Assembly (NCBI GenBank): GCA_964607755.1
Contig: CAZSMC010000031.1
Coordinates: forward strand, 1 to 48,383
Direction: 5' to 3'
Length of the DNA: 48,383 nt
Source: CAZSMC01 sp964607755
Lineage (GTDB): Bacteria; Zhuqueibacterota; Zhuqueibacteria; Residuimicrobiales; Krinioviventaceae
Below are positions 17,043-25,148 of this stretch, one piece after another (positions within the stretch are counted from its first letter, which is position 1; every line of letters starts with the position of its first letter). Below the pieces are notes generated by a model that was not told where the DNA came from, did no database searches, and saw only the letters and a list, made by a program, of their open reading frames with translations. The position numbers and the translations under genes are program-made.

Positions 17043-18416
17043 CTATAATGTAAAGGAAAAACCAACCGCTACATCCCAGTTGTCGCGGTCATAGGTTTGC
17101 TCATAAGATACACCAGTGTCCCCATCAACCGATTCCTCTGTATAGGGTTCATAGAGAGAGTACACGAAACCGAGATCGATGGCTAAACGGGAGCCCAGCC
17201 AGTAACGTCCGCCCAGACCGATGGTATCGGAAGACAGGTTGTGAGACATGCCGCTCTGGAATTCATCTTTGACGTTTATTTCAGTGCGGTTGTAACCGGC
17301 GCTCACTGCCAGGGCTGAAGTCAGGTCATACTCTGCGCCAAAAGCCAATTCCCAGGTATCATTTTTCACATAAGTCTGCCGGTCTCTGGGCAGCGTATTG
17401 GATTCCCACTGCGCTTCTTTGTCAAAATAAAACGTACCGCTACCAGAGAGAGTCAAATTTGACAATAATTTGTAATCGATTCCCAGCATGTAAATTCTGG
17501 GAATATCGTTTCGTCTTACCTGACCATCCGGGAACATGCCTACATCGTCTTGAGTGGTTTCAGTCTCGAGTTCCAGTTCGGTCGGTCCTTCGTAACGAAA
17601 GCCAATGTTTATTTTTTCACTCGGTGTCAAATTAAATCCAACAATCGGAGTCATAGCGCTTCCGGTTTCTTCAGCATCGACGACTTTGTCTTTGGTTTGA
17701 GCGGCGTATTGCTGCAACATGGGGTGATAATTCTCGGGTAATTGCTGTGTTAGTCCGAGGAAAAAATCAGAAGCCAGCATCATTTGCCCGCCCGGATTCA
17801 CTTTGATATTTTTAATTGAACCCTCATAACTGTTTTGAGCCATGATGTAACGGCCGCCAACGCTGACTGAAAATTGGTCTGTGACCGCATAGGAAACACC
17901 TAATTGAACGCCGTAATAAATGGAACTTCCTTTAAACGAGATATCGGCAGAATAAGCATTTGCGCTCACGCCTAACTGGCTAATGGCAGGCGGCATTTTT
18001 GCAAAAGGGAGTTCAAAAGAAGGCAAACCTTCGGTAAAATCGGCAGACCCTCCGCCGGCGTTGGGTCCGAATCCTAAACTGACAGCCAGCTTGTCCTTTT
18101 TGTAAGCGGCATAAAAGTTTGGAAATACCGGCACCCACACATCACCCTCGTAATTTGCCTGATTCAGAAGTGGAAACGTATTTTCGATCTTTTTGGTCTG
18201 AGAAATTGTTTGATTGTAGAGAGCCACTGTCAATCCATCCGGTATGTGCACAAGGCCGGCAGGATTGTAATAAACAGCATCAATCTCTGTACTTGCGCCG
18301 CGCGATAACATACGAATAAATTGCGCGCTCTGATTCGAATTAGTCAAGATTCCCCCGGCAAAAGCAACATGAGATACAAGCAACAGCGCCACTAAGAGAA
18401 TACCTGATGTACGCAT
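17043..18416 (-). CDS. OmpP1/FadL-family outer-membrane transport protein
   Basis: The 457-residue precursor has a signal peptide ending near HVAFA-GG. The mature protein opens with GGILTNSNQSAQFIRMLSRGASTEIDAVYYNPAGL, of which the NPAGL segment and following amphipathic strands are the hallmark of the FadL/TodX family. These 14-stranded barrels let long-chain fatty acids or other hydrophobic compounds cross the outer membrane. It ends in GFSFTL, a C-terminal pattern recognised for barrel insertion. The ATG at 18416 is preferred over GTG at 18422 because AAAGGAG lies six bases before it. It is a single gene with its own terminator. Substrate is unknown. Confidence 0.9.
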   Translation of the reverse strand: MRTSGILLVALLLVSHVAFAGGILTNSNQSAQFIRMLSRGASTEIDAVYYNPAGLVHIPDGLTVALYNQTISQTKKIENTFPLLNQANYEGDVWVPVFPNFYAAYKKDKLAVSLGFGPNAGGGSADFTEGLPSFELPFAKMPPAISQLGVSANAYSADISFKGSSIYYGVQLGVSYAVTDQFSVSVGGRYIMAQNSYEGSIKNIKVNPGGQMMLASDFFLGLTQQLPENYHPMLQQYAAQTKDKVVDAEETGSAMTPIVGFNLTPSEKINIGFRYEGPTELELETETTQDDVGMFPDGQVRRNDIPRIYMLGIDYKLLSNLTLSGSGTFYFDKEAQWESNTLPRDRQTYVKNDTWELAFGAEYDLTSALAVSAGYNRTEINVKDEFQSGMSHNLSSDTIGLGGRYWLGSRLAIDLGFVYSLYEPYTEESVDGDTGVSYEQTYDRDNWDVAVGFSFTL

Positions 18417-18591
18417 AGCCACTCCTTTGTTTTTGTTAGTAAACTTTTCGTTGAATGTAGTTCAATATATGAATTAAAATTTTTCACTACAAGTATTTTA
18501 TTAACTTTTTTTGAACACGATACAGCTCGAGAAATATAAGATAATTAACAACACCTGTCATTCAAGCCAGCATGGCTTTTTGAAAACGCAT

Positions 18592-19851
18592 TCACAATCC
18601 GTCATGACCATCACTCGTTTCTACCGGCACAGTTGCCCGGTAGAGTGTAGTTGTAAAATCCGCAATCAATCGGCATTGGGTTGCTGCCGGAATGAAAAAG
18701 GCATCACCGCGCTCAAGTTTCAGTTTCAATCTATTGCTGTGGCAAAACATAATGCCGTCCAGGACAATACCTATGGACGGTGCTGGTTCATCGAGTTGAA
18801 TTGCATCGCCGCTAAACAGTGAAATTCGGCCAAGCTGAAAATCCGGCACCGGCGCTGAATAAACGTGCTCGCGTGCAGAAACCGGTCGACCGGATAAAAT
18901 CTGTGGTTCTTTTCCTTCATAGTCAACAATATTCAACAGCGCTTCCACATCGATATATTTTTTTGTTAATCCACCTCGAATGACGTTATCCGAATTGGCC
19001 ATCAGTTCAACGGTAACACCGTGCAGATAGGCGTGCGGCACACCGGCAGGCTGGAACGTCCCCTGGCCCGGTTTAAGATGCAGTAAATTGAACAGATACA
19101 TGGAAAACAATCCGCGATCACGATGCCCCTGCGGGAGAGGAAAATTTTTCGCTGCCAGCCTCGCCCAATGATCCGGATGATCCTGGTCCAGCCTTTTAGC
19201 CCGCTCAAGACGCTTGAGCAACGGATTTAGTATGGCATCAACTTGATTCTGGGGCATCCGCATAATGGTGCTATACAAGCCTTTTAATCCGTCTTTTTCA
19301 AATACCGGTAAAAGTCCGGAAAATTCCGGCACATTTTTCAATTGCCGGGCAATATCGGTTTCCGGACGAAATCCGTGCAGCATCCAAAAATCCGATAGCG
19401 CAACATGAATTTCGGGCTTGTGATTCGCATCCTTGAAACTGCGGTTGGGAGCATTCAGGGCAATGCCCTTTTCATTCTCTCTGGTAAAACCGGTTTCTGC
19501 CTGACTCTTAGATGGATGAACTTGAATAGACAACATATCGCGAACATCCAAAACCTTGAACAAGAACGGTAAATTTTTGCCAAATTGGGAAATAACCTTT
19601 TTACCAAGCACAGTGGTCGAGGCGTTTTCAATCAAATCCGTCAACGGCAGGTTATGATTATTTAACAATACCGATGCCGGAGCTTTGGGATGAGCGCCCA
19701 GCCAGAGCTCGGCATGTGGCTTTTTGTCAGGATTTTTCAGACCTACAAATTCGGGGATAAATGTGTAGCCGCCCCAGGCATAATGTTGAACATTGCCCTG
19801 CAGCCGGACGCACCGTGGGTTCCGTACAAATTCTTGTAAAAGTGTAGGCAT
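18592..19851 (-). CDS. manA: Mannose-6-phosphate isomerase, type I
   Basis: This zinc enzyme interconverts mannose 6-phosphate and fructose 6-phosphate, feeding GDP-mannose and polysaccharide synthesis or mannose use. The 419-residue length fits class I. Zinc-binding segments are visible: IQVHPSK (Gln and His), NHKPEIHVAL (Glu and His region) and the later PAGVPHAYLHG. The opening QHYAWGGYTFIPEFVG is also typical. The ATG lies only three bases after the panD stop, so translation is probably coupled to the pantothenate genes, an unusual pairing. Confidence 0.93.
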   Translation of the reverse strand: MPTLLQEFVRNPRCVRLQGNVQHYAWGGYTFIPEFVGLKNPDKKPHAELWLGAHPKAPASVLLNNHNLPLTDLIENASTTVLGKKVISQFGKNLPFLFKVLDVRDMLSIQVHPSKSQAETGFTRENEKGIALNAPNRSFKDANHKPEIHVALSDFWMLHGFRPETDIARQLKNVPEFSGLLPVFEKDGLKGLYSTIMRMPQNQVDAILNPLLKRLERAKRLDQDHPDHWARLAAKNFPLPQGHRDRGLFSMYLFNLLHLKPGQGTFQPAGVPHAYLHGVTVELMANSDNVIRGGLTKKYIDVEALLNIVDYEGKEPQILSGRPVSAREHVYSAPVPDFQLGRISLFSGDAIQLDEPAPSIGIVLDGIMFCHSNRLKLKLERGDAFFIPAATQCRLIADFTTTLYRATVPVETSDGHDGL

Positions 19852-19854
19852 AGT

Positions 19855-20217
19855 TCACTCGGTCATTTCGCGGCGCACTTTATTGTTTTCATCCAGCACC
19901 AGCACATACGGATGATGTTTTTTTGCTTCCTCAGGGTTCATTAAAGCGTAAGAAATGATATGAATTTTATCTTCGGTTTTGCACTTTAGAGCGGCCGGAC
20001 CGTTCATGCCAATAACACCGGAGCCTGGTTCGCCAACAAGCGTATACGTTTCCAATCGCTCGCCATTGCTCAAATTGACGACCTGTACGCGTTCGCCGGG
20101 AAAAATGCTGGCGCGCTCCATGAGCTCCTTGTCTATAGTTATGCTGCCTTCATAAAAAACATCCGATTGAGTGACAGTGGCAAAATGAATTTTTGATTTC
20201 ATCATTGTAATCATCAT
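19855..20217 (-). CDS. panD: Aspartate 1-decarboxylase proenzyme
   Basis: PanD makes beta-alanine from aspartate for pantothenate. The 120-residue proenzyme cleaves itself between G24 and S25 in YEGSITID to create the pyruvoyl group. Further family features are K9, T57-Y58 (LETYT) and GMNGPAA. Using the first ATG puts the cleavage site at exactly 24/25 as in characterised PanD, which supports that start. Its ATG overlaps the panB stop as ATGA. The long C-terminal HHPYVLVLDENNKV tail is normal for the family. Confidence 0.95.
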   Translation of the reverse strand: MMITMMKSKIHFATVTQSDVFYEGSITIDKELMERASIFPGERVQVVNLSNGERLETYTLVGEPGSGVIGMNGPAALKCKTEDKIHIISYALMNPEEAKKHHPYVLVLDENNKVRREMTE

Positions 20218-20984
20218 TTAAAACTCTCCTTGTCCGATGGAAAATGACCTTTTTTCACATCAGAGGTAAATTGTTCAATTGCTTTTTTAATATAGCTCTG
20301 TAAATCAGCATATTGTCGCACAAACTTTGCCTTGAAATCCGGATATAGTCCTAAAAGATCGTATAGAACCAGAACCTGGCCGTCGCAATCTATACCCGAG
20401 CCAATGCCAATTACCGGTATATGCAACTGCCGGGTGATCTTTTTCGCCAGTTCGGCCGGAATGCATTCAAAAACAACAGCAAACGCTCCGGCCTGCTCGA
20501 CATGCCGGGCATCGCGCAACAGGCGTTCTGCTTCGTTCTCTTTTCGCCCAATAACTGAAAACGTTTCGGCGGTTTGGGGCAATAATCCCAAATGTCCCAT
20601 TACCGGTATATTCTCTTTGACCAGAGCTTGAATGATGTAAGGTTTGCCTTCTGGTTTGACAGCCGATGCCCCGGCTTTTGTTAAACGCTTTGCATTCGTA
20701 ATTGCTTCTTCGGCTGTTTCGTAAGCCCCGGCAGGAAGATCAGCAACAATAAAGGTGTTCGGAGCACCGCGAGCTACTGCGCCAACATGCCGGAGCATAT
20801 CTTCCATGGTCACTTGAGTGGTTTTCTCATAGCCCAACACAACATTGCCCAGCGAGTCGCCAACCAGAATCATATCGACCAGGCCATCGATCGCTTTGGC
20901 GAAACTGTAATCATAACACGTGACCATGCTGATCTTTTGGTGATTTTTTTTACCGACAATGTCCTGAATAGTCAATCTTGACAT
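20214..20984 (-). CDS. panB: 3-methyl-2-oxobutanoate hydroxymethyltransferase
   Basis: PanB transfers a hydroxymethyl group from 5,10-methylene-THF to 2-oxoisovalerate, giving ketopantoate. The protein has 256 residues. Family features are MVTCYDYSFAKAID, VGDSLGNVVLGYE with the metal-binding Asp, and GHLGLLPQ, plus FECIPAELA with the catalytic Glu region. A stop-start overlap of ATGA links it to panD. It lies 129 bp downstream of panC. No ketopantoate reductase (panE) is in the window; IlvC may serve. Confidence 0.95.
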   Translation of the reverse strand: MSRLTIQDIVGKKNHQKISMVTCYDYSFAKAIDGLVDMILVGDSLGNVVLGYEKTTQVTMEDMLRHVGAVARGAPNTFIVADLPAGAYETAEEAITNAKRLTKAGASAVKPEGKPYIIQALVKENIPVMGHLGLLPQTAETFSVIGRKENEAERLLRDARHVEQAGAFAVVFECIPAELAKKITRQLHIPVIGIGSGIDCDGQVLVLYDLLGLYPDFKAKFVRQYADLQSYIKKAIEQFTSDVKKGHFPSDKESFK

Positions 20985-21113
20985 ATTGTGACCCTGGTCA
21001 ATTTATTTACGTATCTTTAATGTACAGATTTAAAAATGAACAACTCAATCATTTCAACCGAAACTTGACAACTTTATTGTTCCGGACATGTAATCATCAA
21101 AAAAAGCTATACT

Positions 21114-21968
21114 TTAAAACGTCACCGGATCGCCGAAAATATGGTTATCAATCAACCGGGTTGAACCGATATACACAGCCAGTGCCAGAATATCGCCTTT
21201 TGAAATAGTATCGACATCGCGCATATCGCGGTCAACGATTTTCACATAATCAATTTTAGTAGTCTCGACAAGACGGATCATGTCCTTTAACCTGGAGAGC
21301 ACAATTTCAGTTGACCGCTCACCGTTCTCCATCATTCTGACCGCTTCTTTGATGCAGCGGTTCAGGATAACCGCGTCCTGGCGCTCTTTATTGTCCATAT
21401 AACTATTTCGTGAACTCATCGCCAGACCATCATATTCCCGTACAATAGGACAGCGCACAATGTCGATATCAAAATTGAGATCTTGCGCCATTTTTTCAAT
21501 AATGATGTACTGCTGAAGATCCTTTTGTCCGAAATAAGCCCTGTCCGGTTGCAGAATATTGAACAGCTTGGCCACGATAGTACATACGCCACGAAAATGG
21601 CCGGGCCGGCTCATACCGCATAAATTATCTTGCAATTTCTCAATGTCAACAAAAGTGAGTATTTCGTCACCCAGAATCTCTTTGGCCGATGGATGGAAAA
21701 TCAAGTCAACTCCATTTTTTTCGGCTGCCTGTTGGTCAGCAATTTCGGTGCGCGGATAAGCATCCAGGTCTTCTTCCGGCCCGAACTGCAACGGGTTCAC
21801 AAAAATGGATATTGCGGTAAAATCATTCTCTTTAACAGAACGCCGAATGAGTGAAAGATGTCCTTCGTGCAATGCTCCCATTGTCGGGACAAAACCAATG
21901 CTGTTGTTCTGTTGACGCTGTTGAGCAAGTATGCGCCGGGTCTCGGCGATTGTGTTTACCACATGCAT
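21114..21968 (-). CDS. panC: Pantothenate synthetase
   Basis: PanC condenses pantoate and beta-alanine using ATP. The 284-residue protein shows the nucleotide-binding VPTMGALHEGHLSLI at 27-41 with H34 and H37, QFGPEEDLDAYPRT for substrate binding, FGQKDLQQ, and the MSSRNSYM loop equivalent to KMSKS. It is the first gene of the leftward panC-panB-panD-manA set. The ATG has AAAGGCG upstream. Confidence 0.95.
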   Translation of the reverse strand: MHVVNTIAETRRILAQQRQQNNSIGFVPTMGALHEGHLSLIRRSVKENDFTAISIFVNPLQFGPEEDLDAYPRTEIADQQAAEKNGVDLIFHPSAKEILGDEILTFVDIEKLQDNLCGMSRPGHFRGVCTIVAKLFNILQPDRAYFGQKDLQQYIIIEKMAQDLNFDIDIVRCPIVREYDGLAMSSRNSYMDNKERQDAVILNRCIKEAVRMMENGERSTEIVLSRLKDMIRLVETTKIDYVKIVDRDMRDVDTISKGDILALAVYIGSTRLIDNHIFGDPVTF

Positions 21969-22200
21969 AATTTCATTCGCCTTTATAAAAATGGCTTTTT
22001 ACAAGACATAAAAATAAGAAATGTTATGGTGAAAATAAACAAGAAAAAACGCATTGCTGGCTTTTTGAAAAAACGAGTTTAACAAATGATGTTTACTGAA
22101 TTTTATGAACAAGGTGGGAAATGTTAACCAGAATCATTCATGAGCTAACCTGATTAATTCATGAATTTAACCACAGAGCACACGAAGATCACGAAGAACA
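21969..22200. other. Intergenic region upstream of panC
   Basis: No gene was found. This AT-rich stretch should hold the pan operon promoter, which I could not place. Near 22168 the sequence CCACAGAGCACACGAAGA belongs to a repeat style common between genes in related bacteria, and it leads into the 207-bp repeat. Confidence 0.4.
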
Positions 22201-22407
22201 ATATTTTATATTAACAACGAGATTTAAATGTGCAGTTATTCAGAATACTGAGGTCAATATCAAGATCAATAATGATATCGACAATTAACCAGGCCTGAAT
22301 TTTCTTTGCGAATCCTCTGCGTGCTTGGCGAACTTTGCGTTAAATTATGAACCCTGCGACGCATCGAAATTTTGAAATAATAGATTTTAATCAAGATAGT
22401 ATCTTTG
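22201..22407. repeat. 207-bp dispersed repeat, copy 2
   Basis: This is the direct, ungapped partner of 13861-14067. The most conserved core is TTTCTTTGCGAATCCTCTGC onward through the AACTTTGCG segment to ACCCTGC, which is nearly identical. The 10-bp stem of copy 1 has one mismatch here. A third, short partial copy of the CCTCTGCGTGCTTGGCG core lies at about 25058. Confidence 0.9.
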
Positions 22408-22471
22408 TGGTGAATAATTCAGGCAAAATGATCTTTTTGAACATCCGGTCAACACTCAGGTGGTTATGAGA

Positions 22472-22624
22472 TTATTGTAGCAAACTTTTCATTTTATCTT
22501 CCGTTTGCGCTCCGACTAAAAATTCCTGGATTTTGCCGCCCTGAACCAGCACCAGAGACGGTGTTCCCATGATGCCAAACTTTTGGGCTGTTTGCATATC
22601 CCGGCTGACATCTACAGGAAAGAT
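22472..22624 (-). pseudogene. C-terminal half of a thioredoxin-like gene
   Basis: Fifty codons read FPVDVSRDMQTAQKFGIMG, then TPSLVLVQGGKIQEFLVGAQ and a closing helix to TAA. This is the thioredoxin fold from strand 3 on, including the cis-Pro (GTP) and the QGGK turn. The N-terminal half with CxxC is absent; the upstream frame encodes nothing like it. The break falls just before the thioesterase gene on the other strand, suggesting a rearrangement. It is not expected to act as a redox protein. Confidence 0.65.
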
Positions 22625-22760
22625 ATTATTCCTTTCGTTTTGTCTATTTGATGTTAGCTCTACATATTGGTTGCAATTTTTTATCCGCGTGGATTGGATT
22701 TTTTCAGGGAAAATGGTACATTTTATGAGCTCAATAAAAATCATTATTCATGAGGTGAAC

Positions 22761-23159
22761 ATGGACTATTCGTACAGCATGACGATCAAAGTTCGCAGTT
22801 ACGATCTGGATTCATTCGGTCATGTCAATAACGCAGTTTATTTGAACTATCTGGAAGCCGCGCGCTGCGAGTATATGCAGCAACGGGGCTTGAGTTTCAA
22901 TGATTTTGAAAAATGGGGCGCGCTGCCGATTGTGGGCAAAGCGGAAATTCGCTACAAATCCCCGGCCAGGGCAGATGATATTCTTGAAATCAGGGGAGCC
23001 ATTCACTGGTGGCGGCGAAGCAGTTTTGTCATCGATTACCAAATCCACAACACCACAACAGACAAATTATGCGCGACGGTAAACATGGTGTTTGCATTCG
23101 TCGATGAGAATGGCAAGCTGACTCGTGTGCCGGAGATTTTTAAGGAAAAGATGGGTTGA
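22761..23159 (+). CDS. Acyl-CoA thioesterase, 4HBT (YbgC/FadM-like) family
   Basis: The 132-residue hotdog-fold protein likely hydrolyses acyl-CoA or aryl-CoA thioesters in the cytosol. The signature YDLDSFGHVNNAVYLNYLE at about 14-32 contains the catalytic Asp and the HVNN helix. Later IRYKSPARADD and VFAFVDENGK are also typical. The ATG at 22761 has GAGGTG four bases upstream; the frame extends further upstream only through noncoding sequence and the thioredoxin remnant. No fatty acid or Tol-Pal genes are adjacent, so the substrate stays open. Confidence 0.88.
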   Translation: MDYSYSMTIKVRSYDLDSFGHVNNAVYLNYLEAARCEYMQQRGLSFNDFEKWGALPIVGKAEIRYKSPARADDILEIRGAIHWWRRSSFVIDYQIHNTTTDKLCATVNMVFAFVDENGKLTRVPEIFKEKMG

Positions 23160-23202
23160 GGATACGTAAAAGCTCAGTCTTGGGTGGAAGTTTTAATATT
23201 TG

Positions 23203-23335
23203 GGCACTAAAGTGCCTATTAAAGGTAAAGGAATCTCAACAACCCCGACTTAAGTCGGGGCAATATTATAGCCCCGAGCTTTAGCTCGGGGTTGGTAAAG
23301 ATGACCTCTCAAAAAATTGGGCTTTAGCCCAATTT
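23203..23335. repeat. Intergenic hairpin array with TTTA loops
   Basis: There are four perfect hairpins: GGCAC around TAAA (23203-23216, the TTTA loop on the other strand), CCCCGACT/AGTCGGGG (23243-23260), CCCCGAGC around TTTA (23272-23291) and AAATTGGGC around TTTA (23314-23335). Stems differ, loops agree. The array lies between the thioesterase stop and the glyS start. The rest of 23160-23482 shows no gene. Confidence 0.9.
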
Positions 23336-23482
23336 AATGATGTTGCAATGATTCCTACCATCTGTGATCTTTTACGAGGACACCAACGAAAATCTTTATT
23401 TATTCCCATCAATTTTGTATATTAAAATTTATGTCGAAAATTTTGTAAAAAGCATCTTTATCTACACATTATAAAAAAGGAC

Positions 23483-24799
23483 ATGAACATGGCAAAGCAG
23501 GAATCCGCATTGGGCAAATTGGTATCCATGAGCAAACGCCGGGGGTTTATATTTCAATCCAGTGAAATTTACGGCGGTCTGGCAAGCTGTTACGATTACG
23601 GTCCGCTGGGCGCTGAGCTGAAAAAAAATATTAAAAACTTTTGGTGGAAATGGATGGTGCAATCCCAGGATAATATCGTTGGCCTGGATGCGGCCATCCT
23701 GATGTCCCCCCGGGTGTGGGAAGCCTCCGGACACGTGGAAGGATTTACGGATCCGCTGGTAGACTGCAAAGGGTGCAAACACCGTTTTCGCCAGGACGCA
23801 CTTGAAGATCCAAACAGATGTCCGGACTGCGGCGGCGAGCTCACTGAACCGCGGCAGTTCAATTTAATGTTCAAAACGCACATGGGCCCGGTGGAAGATT
23901 CCGGCAGCGTGGTTTACCTTCGCCCCGAAACGGCTCAGGGCATTTACGTGAATTTTAACAATGTGGTCAATTCGTCGCGTCAAAAAGTGCCGTTTGGCAT
24001 CGCGCAAATCGGCAAGGCCTTTCGCAATGAAATTACCACAGAAAATTTTATTTTCCGCACTCGTGAATTCGAACAGATGGAAATGCAGTTTTTTGTTCGC
24101 CCCGGCACAGATATGGACTGGTTCGAGCACTGGAAACAGGATCGTATCGATTACTATAAAGCGCTGGGCATCACTCAGGACAAGCTGCGTTTTCACCAGC
24201 ACGGCGAAGACGAACTCGCCCACTATGCGGCTGCCGCGTTCGATATCGAGTACGAGTTTCCGTTTGGCTGGAAAGAGTTAGAAGGCATTCACAACAGAAC
24301 GGATTTTGATCTCCGGCGCCACCAGGAATATTCCGGCAGGGACATGAGCTATTTCGATGACGAGGTGAATGAAAAATATATTCCCTACATTGTCGAGACC
24401 TCCGCAGGCGCTGACCGCACTGTGTTAACCGTTCTCGTTGATGCTTATGAAGAACAGCAACTAGAAAAGGACAAGCGGACTGTGCTGCACTTGCATCCCC
24501 GGGTTGCGCCGGTCAAAGCCGGGGTGTTTCCGCTAGTTAAAAAAGGTGGCTTGCCCGAGATCGCGATGAAAATATATGAGGATTTGAAAAAATACTATCC
24601 GGTTTTTTACGACCAACGGGGCGCGGTTGGCCGGCGCTACCGCCGACAGGATGAAATCGGTACGCCGTATTGCATTACCGTGGATTTTGACACGCTGGAA
24701 GATGATACAGTTACCGTCCGTGACCGCGACTCGATGGAGCAAGAACGCATTAACATGGATAGACTGTACGAGTATTTGTTCAAAAAAATGGAGGGGTAG
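23483..24799 (+). CDS. glyS: Glycine--tRNA ligase, single-chain alpha2 type
   Basis: This essential class II synthetase charges tRNA-Gly. The 438-residue protein is the eukaryote/archaea-like homodimeric form, not the alpha/beta form. It opens with KRRGFIFQSSEIYGG. A zinc-ribbon insertion (CKGC and CPDC, about residues 94-113) follows. Motif 2 is FRNEITTENFIFRTREFEQME and motif 3 is GADRTVLTVL. The C-terminal anticodon domain includes HPRVAPVKAGVFPL. AAAGGA precedes the ATG. The gene stands alone. Confidence 0.96.
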   Translation: MNMAKQESALGKLVSMSKRRGFIFQSSEIYGGLASCYDYGPLGAELKKNIKNFWWKWMVQSQDNIVGLDAAILMSPRVWEASGHVEGFTDPLVDCKGCKHRFRQDALEDPNRCPDCGGELTEPRQFNLMFKTHMGPVEDSGSVVYLRPETAQGIYVNFNNVVNSSRQKVPFGIAQIGKAFRNEITTENFIFRTREFEQMEMQFFVRPGTDMDWFEHWKQDRIDYYKALGITQDKLRFHQHGEDELAHYAAAAFDIEYEFPFGWKELEGIHNRTDFDLRRHQEYSGRDMSYFDDEVNEKYIPYIVETSAGADRTVLTVLVDAYEEQQLEKDKRTVLHLHPRVAPVKAGVFPLVKKGGLPEIAMKIYEDLKKYYPVFYDQRGAVGRRYRRQDEIGTPYCITVDFDTLEDDTVTVRDRDSMEQERINMDRLYEYLFKKMEG

Positions 24800-24820
24800 A
24801 GTAAAATTCATTTTTACCGA

Positions 24821-25030
24821 ACCCTGTATCAGCGATCTCGTATCTTATTAAAGGCTGTTTTAATCAACCCATTAANNNNNNNNNNNNNNNNNNNNNNNNN
24901 NNNNNNNNNNNNNNNNNNNNNNNNNNNNNNNNNNNNNNNNNNNNNNNNNNNNNNNNNNNNNNNNNNNNNNNNNNNACCCTGTATCAGCGATCTCGTATCT
25001 TATTAAAGGCTGTTTTAATCAACCCATTAA
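24821..25030. other. Scaffold gap flanked by identical 55-bp contig ends
   Basis: Bases 24821-24875 and 24976-25030 are the same 55 nucleotides, separated by exactly 100 N. This is the mark of two contigs that overlap by one assembler k-mer and were scaffolded without merging. The true genome most likely has a single copy and no gap. Nothing coding is affected: the region is the spacer between glyS and the next gene. Confidence 0.85.
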
Positions 25031-25148
25031 TTAAAACGTTCTGGTTTTTCTCTGCTGATCCTCTGCGTGCTTGGCGGTTTTAGGAATGGATTAATCGCAA
25101 GATCTAAAAAACTATCAATTAAAATAAAAACACGGAATTTCCGGGCTT

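Noticed and set aside
18559..18578. AAGCCA-GCA-TGGCTT followed by TTTTT as the manA terminator
   Set aside because: The T run is on the plus strand, but manA is transcribed leftward; it would only act on antisense transcripts.
22569..22760. Longer N terminus for the thioesterase
   Set aside because: It crosses the thioredoxin remnant and promoter region; the ATG at 22761 has GAGGTG and gives a standard 4HBT length.
24821..25030. 55-bp direct repeat as a biological repeat
   Set aside because: Identical copies lie exactly at the two sides of a 100-N gap, and the same length recurs at the second gap, so it is an assembly overlap.
25128..25145. CGGAA/TTCCG palindrome after the barrel gene as a terminator
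   Set aside because: The loop would be one base, too small for a hairpin.
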